A DNA stretch of 64,000 nt from Timema cristinae (lineage: Eukaryota; Arthropoda; Insecta; Phasmatodea; Timematidae). The notes below the pieces were generated by a model that had not been told where the DNA came from, did not search any database, and saw only the letters and a list, made by a program, of their open reading frames with translations. The position numbers and the translations under genes are program-made. This document shows, piece after piece, positions 46,799 to 59,500 of the stretch (positions are counted from its first letter, which is position 1; each line of letters starts with the position of its first letter). The DNA lies in contig JBCFYV010000012.1 of the NCBI GenBank assembly GCA_039000515.1, forward strand, positions 42,658,355-42,722,354, in the 5' to 3' direction.

Positions 46799-47329
46799 GA
46801 TTTCAAATTAACTCTAAATTGGACCAAAATATATTTTAATGCCAGTTTACTTGAAATACCTAGTTATATACCTATTTTCAAAACATCTGGAAATCAAAGT
46901 TGTTACTAAGCAACACGTACACAATTGTATTTGCAGGAATCAAAAATTGTTATTTATTAAAACAAAGGAAAAATTATAGATAATTAAGCTCATTTATTCA
47001 TTTTTAAAAATATGTTATTTTATTTAAAACAAAACGAACACATGTACCGTATACAAGAAATTCTGCCTTTTTAAACATACAAACAAACTTTCCTCAAACC
47101 AGGCCATTAGCTACTATAATATTGAGTTCAGACCTTTATTCATTAAGAATGTACTATAATTATAAATATAATAAGGCATTACATATCAGAGGATGACTAG
47201 CACTAACTAGAATAAACTTTGGTTCAATTTTAGGTGAGTTTCAAGCTTGACATTTCCGTTATTCAAGTTTAAGCAAGGTACGATTCATTTGAATTTATCT
47301 TTATTACTCAAACAAACATTAATAGAGGT
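46799..47329. other. Presumed upstream region of the protease homologue
   Basis: AT-rich; no TATA box or initiator that I would defend. Confidence 0.3.
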
Positions 47330-47800
47330 AATTGACCGAGCGAAGTGAGGTCCTGTATTAACATGACAATTCAGTATTTAATCTGTCCATCTAACTGTCT
47401 AGATGTTGGTTTGAAGATAGCTGCAGAATGTTTTCAAAAAGGGCTGACACAGTTTTATTAGAAATTGATATCTGTATATTATTTAACCTCCTCAATAGCC
47501 CTGCATACTTAGTTTTTGGATAAAAGCTCTATGAAGGTTAGCTTATTGATGTGCGATTTATGAAAATTAGAGTTATTTTCTAAATGGCTTTAAGTTTTTT
47601 GTTTGAAATGTGGTGTGTTTGAAAAGTCAAATAAAACTGTAGATTTATGGGGGTTGGGTAGAAGACGGGTGAATTTATTTAAGGTTAGTTTATTGATTAC
47701 TTTTTTAATTTGATAGATTTTAAAAATGGCTCTAGCAATTTGGTATAAAGATCTGTATTTGATAAGCTTTTAGAAATATTAATAATTTTAAATATTTATT
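47330..47800 (+). repeat. Two further monomers of the ~140-bp family after a 'gaccgagcgaagtgaggtc' motif
   Basis: 'ggttagcttattgatg' near 47536 and 'ggttagtttattgatt' near 47683 lie 147 bp apart. They share 'aaatggct', 'tttggt' and 'gtttgaaaagtcaaataaaa' with the monomers at 13.2-13.6 kb. Confidence 0.55.
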
Positions 47801-48759
47801 TTTCTTAAAAAAATAAATTTTATACTAAATAACTGACAACTTTTTTGTTTTTAAAATAGTGCTACCATCGATTTTGTCAATAATAATATATGGGTACATA
47901 TTCATATTTTTGTATGTATTTATTTTAAAAAATTAACAAAGTATAGTTTATTTATTGCACATTTAAAAAATATAAAGTATGTCAAAAATAATTGTAATAT
48001 TCAATTCAAAATGGATATTATTGAATTGGTTTTCATTATAAATAATAGTTTGATATTATTTTTCCTAATTTATATAAATTGAGTACAATATATAGATATA
48101 CAAAAGATCTTTTTAATTAGACTTCTTTTAAAACGTTGTAAATATTATTATTTAAAATTTATATTTGAAGAGCATTTATGGTTATTAATTTGTCGTTAGC
48201 TTTGTTTTACTAAGAAATAATTTCTTAGGCGTAGCTTACTAAAAAAATTAATGCTACGGATTTCCGCAAGGACTTTCTCACGCCAATGTTTAAAAATGGA
48301 AATATTGACTCAAAACTCGTAGTATATTTAAAACGAGATAATAATTATATAATAGCAAACACGAGCAAAAATTGCTCTATAATTATATAACACTTTTTTG
48401 ATTCCCGTTTTTCAATTTTTTAATTTTATTTTTTAAGAACTAAAGACCCATTTGTATATTTGGACCTATAAAAAAAATATATATGGGTCCAAAAGGGTCA
48501 ACACTTCATCTAAAATTTCAAATTCCGATTAAAATTTTTGACATTTTATTATGGGTTGCACATTTTATGGTTATCGAATTGTTATTAAATTCCTCATTTA
48601 TAAATTTTGACAAATAAAATCGGTAGCCTAGATATTAACTATTGACTAAAATAAATATATCTATAAAATAATAAAATATATATTAGATTAATTTGCTGTA
48701 CAAACAATTCCCCTAAGAGGTTAAAGGAAATAGAACACCACCTTTTTAAAACACTTACT
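47801..48759. other. Unassigned AT-rich DNA
   Basis: Contains the short palindrome 'taagaaataatttctta' near 48210 and nothing else recognisable. Confidence 0.35.
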
Positions 48760-49700
48760 AATATATTTTACAGTACTTTATCTATGGCATTAGAGATTTA
48801 TTTCATTAAAATTTAAGTATTATCTTTTCACGACTAAAGCTCTCAAATTTTTATTAATACATTTGCCAACATCTTAGAAACTATTATTTTATAAAAATAT
48901 TTAGAAATAAAAGTTTTTTTTATATTTGTAATAGTAATATAATTTTTCAATAATTTATTTAGTATCTCAAATAGTTGAGGAGATACGGATATTTCCGCTT
49001 CTGTAAAGTACCCTAAAATTCGTTTTCATAGGAAAATAAAAATAGCAATTTTATTTATAATTTTAATAAACGCCTGGATACAAATATTAGTCGAAATCGT
49101 TAAAACCAATTTTAAAAATCGATTTTTTATATTTTCGACCTTTATCAAACCACTCTTAATTTTAGGGTTAAGCAGACATATAGACGGACGGCATTGCAAA
49201 AACCACTTTTCAGTGTTTGGGAGATCGTGAAACATTAACATCCATCAGCATCTCAGGCTCTTTTTTTATTTTTACCGTTGTAGTAATTTACCTTTTGTGT
49301 TCGAACATTTTAAAAATATATCCTATTTGTGTTTAACCTACAATTTATTGGTTTTATAAAAATATATTTCAAATAAAATATTATATATAGACCTAAATAT
49401 TTGCTTGATAATTAATTTCATATTTCAAGGAGTTACGGATATGATAAAAACTGAGAAACTGACAAAAAATTGAGAGTAGCCATTTTAAAAAGTTTGTCTA
49501 AATTAATAAAATGTTTAACTGAAATTTAATAAATCCATAAGACATTTAAAACTCTGACTTATTATTTTATTTTCAGCCTATCAGTAAACATACCTTAATT
49601 AAAAAACGAAGAACATTAAACAAAAACTTTGGGAGACCTATGAAACATAATTTAATTAGCTTTATGTTAAATAGATTATCACCCAGACACAGCAGGAAAT
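48760..49700 (-). repeat. Tandem pair of the ~480-bp repeat family, opposite orientation
   Basis: On the minus strand 'aatgccgtccgtctatatgt' and 'caactatttgagatactaaa' match the plus-strand units at 31.2-31.7 kb. 'tttgggagatcgtgaaacat' at 49216 and 'tttgggagacctatgaaaca' at 49629 show a second unit about 413 bp on. Confidence 0.65.
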
Positions 49701-52700
49701 TTAAAAAAAAATCGATTTTTGGGTGATCTCGAATCGATTTCATCAAACTTTATCAATTTGTGAACAATACGTCTCTACCGAATGAAGCGAAAATATTAAA
49801 TGAAAATTGGTTTTAAGCTTTAATTTATTAGATGAATGACTATAATTATGATTTTGTCATACCATCTATTGATCACAGCACAGTAAACATTTCGTTCTCA
49901 TGGCACACTGAACGTACAAGTTGGCGACATTAAGAGAAAACTAGGGCATGCGCATTCTTAGACAAATTATCTCAGTTTAACATGAAGTACGTGTGTGTCC
50001 TCTATCCGTCATGAATTTAAATTTTGTGTATGATACATCAATTAGAGTTTATCTACAATACGTGAACCTTGAAGTTTCCTATAACTAAGTAAATATAGCG
50101 TGTATAAAATATCCACGGTAGGAAAAATGACGTTGACATACCAATAAGGCAATAAAAGTGAAATGTAATATTTATTGAGCTCAAGAGCAAATCTAACAAT
50201 TATATAACATGAGAATGTTTAGGACTTTCATCATAGTATGCATAATTATATATTCTATATTCTATAATATACTATATTTTATATTTATACCATATTCTAT
50301 ACCATATATAATTTAGAAACAATTACAATATAAAGCGTATGAACAAATAACATAAGTTATGCAAAGAGTCTAATATGAGCACGTGGCTACTAAAAATAGG
50401 ATTTTACACTCTGTGGTCCGTAACTCCTTAAATAAATACACTAGCCCACTCTAAAACGAATGGCTGACAAGACACTTATTATAGACATAATGACTTGAAA
50501 CAGAAAGTGTGGCCAAATGTTGATAACTTATCGAAGTACAACATTTATTTGAGGAACTAAACACGCAACAATAGTGTGAGCTAAAAGCAATATATCATTA
50601 AAAAAGCATTACCACATTAGCTTTAATTTAAGGAGATACGTTAGCTAGCAATTATGAAACTTACAATTACTATTCTAACGCAGGCCTAGAAAAAACAATA
50701 GAAGGTCAATAACTCCAGTTTGAGGGGGTTATAAGAGTTATTCCACAACTGGGAATTGGAGGATCTCAAGCTATACACGTTTAAACATCGGGATTGTTCC
50801 CAACTAGGATTGCCCGTTTCTATAGTTGTAGCAATAATTGAATCATGCAAAGAAACACCAAACCACAGGGTTGGTTAACGTAAACATGACACATTTAAGC
50901 CTGACCTGCACCTCAAGGGCAGAAACAAGAAATAACAAAAACCACACGAGTCACTACACTGAAACAAATATCCACGAGTTGCACACTTCGTGGTTAAAAA
51001 CAACAGTTGCTTAAGTAGAATCCTGATATCTAACTAGGTCATTTATTTGAGCTAAAAATCTCCTGGAATCCCATCCGAAAATATAGCATCTCAAGCCCCT
51101 GGAATATTGTCCTAATATTTTGGAGCGATTAACTTCTCCAGCAGAGTAGATGGGTCGGAAGGACACCGCGCACTCACCAGTACGATATCCACTGACAAAC
51201 ATGATTACTTTGATCGAACAAACATAGTAAATAGATTAGTTATAGGTTATAGCCCCAATGGTGTAAGTTAGCTATATTAAATCCTAAGCATCATGTCTTA
51301 TCATGACAAAAGTAGTAAAATGAATACCTAAACAAAATGTCACACAATGGTAGGTGTGCTTGAACTCCACATAGAGCTAATTAACACTTATTATTAGATG
51401 AACAGATGTCTTAATAGATTCCAACGTCTATGGTGAGCTGATATCATGCTGGGTCCACTATCTTCTAAGATGGAGAGTTGTGTTATCAGCTATGAATTCT
51501 CGATGTCGGCGGCCGAACGAATTATAGTCCCACATAGCAAGGGGTAGCTAGAATATATACGGTTGAGATCCTGCCCAAGAAGGAAGGAGAAGAAAGTGTT
51601 AAAGGTTTAGAGAGGCGTCGGTCTTTCGAGAAGGGCAACAATGCCACAGGTAGGAGAAAGCGCATGCGCACACCAGTGGTCAAGAGTCGCACAGCTAACA
51701 TTGTAAAGTTTCGAGTTGGGTCAAACGGAATTTTTTGTGGTGCGGGCTCAGATGACTTCTCTTCAGTTAACAGATACATCATTTCATAAATAAACTGGTA
51801 AGTCAACATGCAGATGCATATGATGTTAATAACGTGTGTTAGTTTTAGAAGCAGTGTGTTCAACAGATTTTAGTATGTGAGGCTAGATGCAATTAGCCAG
51901 ACACATTCATTAATTTCTCCTTTCTTTGATTGTAAGTTATTAGCTGGACGCGTTTCAAAGTTGTAGCACCTCTGTCAACTAAGCTTTTGGTTTCGGATCC
52001 AATTCCCATCATGGCCTTAAATATACCATTGATGAAAATTGGGGTCTACACTTTCACGGTGATGAATAATGATCGGGTTGTCGGGATGCTGCGTCTGATA
52101 TGGATGTAGGTTAGTTAATACTTTATAAGCTAATATATTCATAGGGTTCAGAAGGTGCACGCATATTCCCTCAAACTAAATAAAAGTAAAACATTAAATC
52201 ACTGGAAGATAATTATATTAACTAATTGGAACTTTTTCTCTTATTAAATTATATTGTATCGCCACTTCTCTTATCACATAGAAGAAGTGACGAATACATT
52301 AACAGAAATATACAAAGAAGGATGGGTTGCATGTAACATAAGAGAGATGTAAAAAATTAACAAATCAGTTTATTTAAATTTAAAAAAGACGGAATTATGA
52401 CAAGTAGCTTGACGTTAATCATATTCAAAATATTTCATTGTTCAACGATGGTAATCATATCAATTACTTTAGACAATGTTGTCCCTATTGGGAGCGTTGG
52501 GTGTGAAGCACTTCAATTTGCTCACAATCAAGACAAGTATGGTTGTGCCTTTATTAGAAAAGTATGTAACCCGTTAAAGTAGAACAAACTAACATTCTAA
52601 AACGAAGGTGCATCTTCCTGAAAACAACGGCAATTAAAATTGGAAGGAACATTAGATTTATGGTTATGCACTAATACATAACACCACTCCAGCCTTACGG

Positions 52701-53640
52701 CTATTAGACTTTAACATATTAAGCATTAAGCATATTAAAGAACAATAGTTAAACAATACCTAATTATAAATATTCCTAGTGTAAAGAGTTACAACGTTTG
52801 TAGTTAAACGAGCTAACTAACATGAGCTAACTCCATATTGAGCTACGAGATACAAAGATTAATTTCCTAGAACAATAACTATAAGTTGATAAATAGTTAA
52901 AGAAGAGCTACCAAGAATCCAGGCTGTAAGGATACTATGGTCAATCTATTCCTCATAAGTACTGCCCGGTCATTCAATATATATTTACATTTCAACATAA
53001 GTCTGGAGACAGACTATAACACATGAAAACAGTTAAACATTAACTAATTAAAGCATCACCTGAAGGAGGCTGGACCAAATAAACAATATGATGCGGGCCA
53101 CTACTCTGGACTAGTAGCATACCCACAAGTTGATACCGTACTAAGGGACAATAGATATATTAGAGACTGGTATCAGTCAAAGGCCCAACTAGTTTATGGA
53201 ACAAAGCTATAGATTAACTAATATCCCCTTTTACCCGATCTAAAAGGTAATACAACTGGAACATGGCCACACAGTAAAGGGCATCAGTTAATGGCCGAAA
53301 TATTTAAGACAATGTCATATGGCCATAGAAAAATGGGCTAGAAACTTTATTATTAAAAGCTATGTCATAAGGACATAGTGAAACAGACAACAAATACCCT
53401 ATCAATAATATTAGATCTAAAATCACATATTCTCAGATATTACATCATCTCCGGCGAAGAAGCGAGACCGACGCGTCAAAAAGCATGACCATCGCTTGTA
53501 GTCTACTAGTCCTCGTCTGACTTCTATGATGGTTCTACGACGAGTCGTTACATTGGATACAAAATGTGAAGTGAGGGGTGGTGGTTTTATACAAGATGTA
53601 CTGACGCGTTAATAAAGGGAAACAAATTGTGTGTGTGTAT
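49701..53640. other. Unassigned, less AT-extreme DNA; possible LTR or promoter sequences
   Basis: The minus strand reads 'tgtaacgactcgtcgtagaa' from 53555 downward, which looks like an LTR start, but no second LTR, TG...CA pair or polymerase was found. At 51660-51670 lies 'gcgcatgcgca', an NRF1-type palindrome, and at 51554-51564 a minus-strand TATA-like 'cgtatatattc'. The 113-codon minus ORF 51522-51863 covers both and has no recognised family. Confidence 0.3.
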
Positions 53641-53663
53641 GGGGGAGGGGGGGGGTTAGGGGG
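53641..53663 (+). repeat. G-run that could form a quadruplex
   Basis: Runs of 5, 9 and 5 G separated by A and TTA, directly after a (GT)n stretch. Confidence 0.85.
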
Positions 53664-53676
53664 TGTAAACTTTCAG

Positions 53677-54100
53677 ATTTAGTGCTGAATTTTTGCCATA
53701 AGGATATCTTAGTCTCATAATTTGCGTCACCATAGTTTTTGTGAAAATATCAAAGAACTATGTGTGCTGCCAACTTGACGTAGCATCACCCATAACGGCA
53801 CAAATTCTGAAACCTATGCCAATATTTAGTGATGAATTTGTGCCACGAGAATATCCTAACCTCATTATTTGTGCCACGGTAGTTTTCGTGAAAACATCAA
53901 AAAACAGTGGGTGCTGTTGGCTGCACCCATAGCGGAAAAAATTATGAAAACTGTACCAATATTTAGAGCTGAATTTGTTCCACAAGAATATTCTATCCTT
54001 TATATTTTGTCCATGATAATTTTCAATCAAACACCTAAAAACATTGTAGCTTCACGCTGTAACTCTCACCTCGAAGGTCACTCAATTTCTCTTTCCCCTC
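53677..54100 (+). repeat. Three-copy ~140-bp tandem repeat
   Basis: 'atttagtgctgaatttttgc' (53677), 'atttagtgatgaatttgtgc' (53824) and 'atttagagctgaatttgttc' (53961) start three units of 147 and 137 bp, each with 'gttttcgtgaaaacatcaaa'-like sequence. ORFs on both strands here follow from the repeat, not from a gene. Confidence 0.85.
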
Positions 54101-54147
54101 TCAATATATAATGTTGACTACACATCTCTGTCTTTGAATGTTAAACC

Positions 54148-55145
54148 CAGGGGTGGGAACACTTTTGACACTTGAAGTCCGCATCTCATGTCCCTTCACG
54201 GATTCCTCATAAAACTTCACACTGTTTGTACTGTTGTACAGTAATTTTTTCCATACTTTTACTGTGCTTTAAAAATAATGATTTTTTATTTTAATTAATT
54301 AAAATACACACCGTTTGGTAATGTATCTCTATATATAATTTCCTAATGTTTTGTTTCTTTCCACATAATCAAGAATCACCTAAATTAAATATGAAGCTGA
54401 AATTATGCACAGTGATATTATTTACTTGGTGTTTAGGGATTGCATAAGGTCACACAAACTTTCTTTTAAAATTAAATATCTACCCCTGGAAAAACTGAGA
54501 GAAGTTTACTTTAGGGTGAAAAAAAACAGTTTTATCGTAATTGGCTTAGATGATTTTGATTAAAATTCATTTCAAGGTACAATTTAATATTACTAACAAA
54601 TTGACGTATTTAATTTTCCCGGGAAAATGATTTAGAGCATATTTTGTACGTGTTAATATTTCCAATTTTTAGTATAGACCATGAGACAGACCCAATGTAT
54701 CCGGTTTCCATGGGAATATTGTAACAATATATATTGATTAATTTTTCTTAACTACAAGGAGAAGGAGCTGGCCATGGTCTAGATCAGCAGGAAACTACAT
54801 CCCGTGGGCCGCATGTGACCTGGCACCTGCGTCGCTGATTTGTGTTACCTGAAGGATTTTGGACAGTTGCATACATCCCACTAATGATAACAGTTTGAGT
54901 AATTAATAAACAACAAAACAACATTTAGGTAGGCTAATAAGCAACATGAGTCAGGACATATTTAAATTTATTTGCTATGACATATTAGATTTTATCTGCT
55001 ACTTTCTTTGTGTATCAAAGTTTTATAGTTATATGACTAATATATATTTTTGTATGAAAATAAACATCATTATTTAGTAAGTTTAGATTTTTCTCACGTG
55101 CTGGAGATCTTACAAATGTCCATGTGGCCCTCGGGGAGAAAAATG
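54148..55145. mobile_element. Possible hAT remnant
   Basis: 'caggggtgggaac' at 54148 resembles a hAT end. 'cccgtgggccgcatgtgacc' near 54798 and 'ccatgtggccctcgg' near 55118 look like the GC-rich ends of such elements. No transposase is recognisable and the ends do not pair convincingly. Confidence 0.35.
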
Positions 55146-55422
55146 TAAGCTTTAATAATTTGCTAAGTGTGCCAATTTTAAGCTATTACCTTCTCGGGAA
55201 GTTAGATAATATCTCTGAACTGACAAATAACGCATGTATCAAAGTTGCAGCCATATAAATGGGATAGATGATAATTATGTATTATCAGTTAATCGCACAT
55301 TTAGTAGTCAAAAGTAGCTTAATCACGTTTCAAGAAAACAGAATCAAATTGCTTCCCTTCTTAATAAATAAATATAAATTTGATTTCATTAAGCAATGTA
55401 GCTTTATATCTGATCTTTATGT

Positions 55423-55480
<58 letters not shown>

Positions 55481-56317
55481 CACAAACATACATATCTAAC
55501 CAAGCTGATCCCTTACAGGCTAGGTAAGAAACTGTGCAAATAACTCAAAAAACAAAAAAGTAGTTTTTTCCCTCTCATTGCTATTCTCTGGAAATATTTG
55601 AATAAAATTGGTATTTTCTTCCCATGTAGGGGTTGTATTATCTTACTACGCTAGGCTAGTAGAATATTAATTCGACTATGCTCTGCAGTATAATAACGCA
55701 TCACCGGTGACATTGAAACTACAGAATTTTCATTCTAACAGCACAAACATTTTCATTTACAACAACACAGCATAAAAACTACCAATGTTTATTTTAAATT
55801 ATGGCTTATTTTAATATTAAGTTTTCTAATTTTATTCTCTCCAATATATCCGAATCTATAGTTTTGTAATTTTTGTTAAAAGTCAAAAGTATGGGATAAA
55901 ATTAGCACAATAAATAATGAATTCAGTTTTAGCTTATAGTTCCTGGATTTTTTTTTATCACGAACACTTTCACAAATCCAACTTCCCGAATTCCCTTACA
56001 TTTTATTCCTTGTTATAAACAATTGAGAATACAATAGTTTAATCTAGTGGCATAGACCTAGAATTGAATCCTAAACTGACAGGCCTACCTCAAAATAATA
56101 AATTGCTCGAATTCATGACGGAAACATATATAATCAATTAATATAGTATATTGTTAAAATATATTCTCGATATTATGTTATAAAATGCAATATGAGCAAT
56201 TTTGTTACTTACTTTATTAACTGTGACTATTATACAACAATATATATGAGCCAGGCAGAGGAGCTAAAATGCTTAAGAACTTTACCTTCCCCACACGAAT
56301 ATTCATACTTTTTTATT
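55146..56317. other. Unassigned AT-rich DNA with (AT)n at 55424-55487
   Basis: The (AT)n run is about 60 bp and nearly pure. The rest has no recognisable gene or repeat. Confidence 0.6.
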
Positions 56318-56550
56318 ATTTTCACCACGTCTTACTATCATTTCGGGTTTTATGCATATGTAATAGTCACGAAAATGTGCTAGGAATGAGGTAGACAGAA
56401 GAAATGCACCCGCATTTACGTGGAAATAAAGATAGAGTAGGAAACCATTAAAGAAAACCACCCTCAATGCACCCGATCATGATAGAACCCCAATCTACCC
56501 ATGTTCTGCAGTCTAGTCTTTTTCAAGCGTAGCGTACTAGAACCCACGGC
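56318..56550 (-). mobile_element. SINE-A copy
   Basis: Reversed tail ('ccacgtcttactatcatttc'), body ('cacccgcatttacgtggaaa') and degraded reversed head ('gatagaaccccaatctaccc'). Confidence 0.7.
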
Positions 56551-56715
56551 CATCGCATAGTTTTATTAATATTATTATCTTCATTATTCAGCTGGCGCTT
56601 GCCTTGAGTAGACGTGTTTTTATTAAGCTACGCAAGTGACCTCATTCCGTGTGCTTAGTGTTGTGTTCTGTGTGAGTTTGCCTTTCCTTAGTCCTGGTAA
56701 GTTGATTTATTCAAT

Positions 56716-57249
56716 ATGCCGGGCAGTGAGGACAATTGCGCTAAATGCTCCCGTGCATTCTTTGGCTGACAAAGATTCATCAGGTGTTCTGGCCTTTGTA
56801 AAGCAAGGTTTAATCTTGATTGCCTCAAAATTAATTGTGCATACCATGAGGTTTTTTTTTTTTTTACGAAAAGTGAGGTTTCTACATTCAAGTGTGACCC
56901 ATGTACTAAAAAGGCTAAAGCCTCGTTTGGGGACGACACCCTAACAAAATCTACTTCAACACCCTTTCTTCCAGCGTGGCTGCAGAAGCCGCCTCAGGTA
57001 AAGAAGTCTTTTGAGGAGCTAATCAAATCTCCATCAGCTGATCGGGAAGCAGTTACGGTACAGCTGTTAAATTCTCTGATTAGCATGGTCTACGATCTGT
57101 CTACCCAGGTAAAAGATCTGAGCAGCGATAACGCTGTACTTAAGTCTCAAATTTCGGAACTTTCAGCTTCTAGGTCCCCAGTTCGCTTGGTTTTAGTTGA
57201 AACTCAATGCTCCCTATCTTTGCAATCTTCTAAGCCAATTGAATCTTAA
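56716..57249 (+). pseudogene. LINE ORF1-like PHD-finger/coiled-coil protein with one internal stop
   Basis: From the ATG at 56716 the frame stays open for 177 codons apart from TGA at 56767-56769 (codon 18). Cysteines are spaced C8xxC11, C24xxxC28, C36 and C60xxC63, like a PHD-type finger with its histidine lost. A T14 tract at 56852-56865 encodes FFFF in the loop and is in frame. Residues about 110-150 ('LLNSLISMVYDLSTQVKDLS') look like a coiled coil. This finger-plus-coil layout is common in ORF1 of Jockey/CR1-type insect LINEs. No ORF2 follows, so the element is truncated. A host gene with a recoded or edited stop is unlikely. Confidence 0.6.
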
Positions 57250-58488
57250 GCATCTACATCTCACTTATCTAATTCACTGAAATCACACAAAAAAAAAGTT
57301 GAAATCATGAGTTTGCATTTCCTTAGTATTTAACCTTGAGACAGAATAAGAATATGTTTCTGCGATAACATATTTCCACTCAGTTAGAACCATGACCTGG
57401 GAGACTCTCTTATTTTTCTCGATTACAGTAAAGTCCCTATCACAATGAACAGGATATTTGCCACTGGTAAAACATGTTGGAATGTGTTAAAGTTGAACAA
57501 AAAAGAACTGGTTATAGATCAACACAAATTACAAATACATTGCTATTATTTCTGGCAGTCTCAGTGTCATTTTTCATAGCATGATATGACTGGTCTGCTT
57601 TGCAATTGTGTAGATCAATTTAAATTGTGAATTTTTGCAATAACTCTAGATGTCTGCAGCCATTAACTTATTGTACAAGTCACAATATCTGTGGCTATCT
57701 AATCTGGGAGCACCGATGCTTAAATGACTGAAATATTTATTAAACACATCTTGATAACTTGCACGACTAATGGCTTTATGTGGGTATTTTTATTAATTAG
57801 GTGAAACAATGCACTTAAGTTAAGATCGGAGCTGAAACATTTTTTGTTAGACATGTTTCTTGTGTAGTGACTGGGTTGATTGGGAAAACTATGTATATGC
57901 TGTTAAACCTGATTTATATCTACATTGGAAAATGAATGGGGCCTATTTATGTGTTTTCCTCTCCCGTACTTTGGAATGCTGTATATAATCCTTCAGTTTC
58001 TTTTGCAGGGCCTGGAGTCATCTTTGTGTGATAGAAATTGTATCAAGTAATGTGTTTTGACATATCTATCTTCCATTTATTTTGTACGTGTATGATGCTT
58101 GATTACGTGAAGTTACGTCAGTGTTATCTTTTTTTATTTTCCTTGGTTCCTCCATTTCAATGCACTTTATTAACACCAAGGATTGAGCATCATACTTTAT
58201 ATTACACAAATCTTAATAAAGTTTCAACTTTTAGTCCAACTTTGTCTCTTCACAACCATTTTTTAAACAGCTCAGGGGTTGCATATTCGATATTGAAAAA
58301 CAATAATCATGTGTGATAATACAAGTTATGAAACTAAACAAATCTGAAGTAGTTGGGTAACAGTGAATAAATAATACTATTAAAACATAATGGCAACATT
58401 TAAATTATTTTATTTAATGCAAATATATTAATTTCTAGGCCTATTTCTGCAAAGTTTCCTATGGTCCATACAGTATTGATCCACTCAC
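57250..58488. other. Unassigned DNA between the ORF1-like sequence and the minus-strand exon
   Basis: If the exon at 58489-58671 is real, this is its first intron. No second exon is recognisable here. The plus-strand ORF 58038-58316 has no known motif. Confidence 0.35.
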
Positions 58489-58671
58489 CTGTTTAGGTGG
58501 TGTAATTACAGAAACTGATTTGCTTTTTCGTGAAATATATGCTTCCCCAGCATCCCTCAGCTTCTTTCTCTTGCTATATGCCCATTCATTCAAATTTAGC
58601 TTCCTTTTTCGTATTTTGTTAAGCTGTTTCATACAGCTAGGACTTACATGAGTACCACTAACACCCGCCAT
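58489..58671 (-). CDS. Candidate first coding exon of a basic nuclear protein
   Basis: 183 nt, ATG at 58671-58669, exactly 61 codons ending in CAG before a strong donor GTGAGT (58488 downward), so the exon ends in phase 0. It encodes 'MAGVSGTHVSPSCMKQLNKI' followed by 'RKRKLNLNEWAYSKRKKLRD' and 'AGEAYISRKSK'. The K/R clusters could be nuclear localisation signals. The pattern K-RK--N---W---K-K-LR--G-AYISR recalls N-termini of uncharacterised hemipteran proteins that I remember, often linked to transposons; this is recollection, not a search. The rest of the gene was not found. Confidence 0.5.
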
Positions 58672-59339
58672 CTTTGTGCTGTAGAGAGTTATTCCAGCAA
58701 CACAGAAAAAAATTTCAACCTATGAATGAAGGTATGAAGCACAATCTAGTGAGATATCACCAAACTATTACAGCCACTAATGGCTGGAGTGCTATACATC
58801 ATAATTCCACTGAAAGCCAGGAAATGGAAAAAAATGTGCCATACAGTGCTATTCCAGAGCACGCTCCAATTAATCATTGTACTGATTATCTCCGAAACTG
58901 GATCCCTATACAAACAGTGTTTTACTCAACACGGTGTTCACCATATTTTACAAATAACTCAGCATTAGTCTTAAGGGTGGTGGACAGATGAGTTGCCACG
59001 ATCAAGTTGAAGAGACCATCGAGATAAAAGAGGCGCCACACCCACTTAAGTGAAATCTCTAATTAATATCATAACTAAACGAAATAATAATAATAATAAT
59101 AAAATAATTAATGGCTATGTAAAGATCTTCGTTCAATAATTATAATAGTAATAATAATAATAATTATTATTATTATTACTATAACTCTCAGCAAAAGTAA
59201 AAGAGGTCCAGGCAAGAGAAAAAAAAATAATTTTTTTTTGGGCGTGGGAAGAGTAAATATTTTGTAAACCTATGATTTTCAGAATTTTCATTTTATCTTT
59301 TCAGATGATTTTTTGAAAATTTATGTGAACTTTTTATGA
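58672..59339. other. Presumed upstream region of the minus-strand exon, with (TAA)n/(TTA)n
   Basis: The two overlapping plus-strand ORFs (58674-58991, 58780-58968) have no recognisable family. The self-complementary (AAT)n/(TTA)n run lies at about 59085-59176. Confidence 0.4.
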
Positions 59340-59500
59340 ACATCTTAGTGGTATGGTGGTCATAGTTCCTGGATTAATATCCAATGATCCCGGGTTTGGT
59401 CCCTGGCTCTTCCAGATTTTTCTTTGAAGCACTGGGCTTGGAATGGAATCAACTCAGCCTCGTAAGGATACGAGAGAAACTTTTTAAATTAAAAAGTAGC
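59340..59500 (+). mobile_element. SINE-C: third tRNA-derived SINE family
   Basis: 'gtatggtggtcatag' (A-box-like) and 'cccgggtttggtccctgg' (B-box-like) lie about 35 bp apart, followed by 'agcactgggcttggaatgga' and an A-rich end. Neither the SINE-A/B body nor their tail is present. Confidence 0.6.

Noticed and set aside
49701..53640. Complete LTR retrotransposon
   Set aside because: Only one LTR-like start was seen; no second LTR, primer-binding site, protease or reverse transcriptase could be read.
53741..54111. ORFs on both strands with recurring residues
   Set aside because: They result from the 140-bp tandem repeat; there are no splice sites or known motifs.
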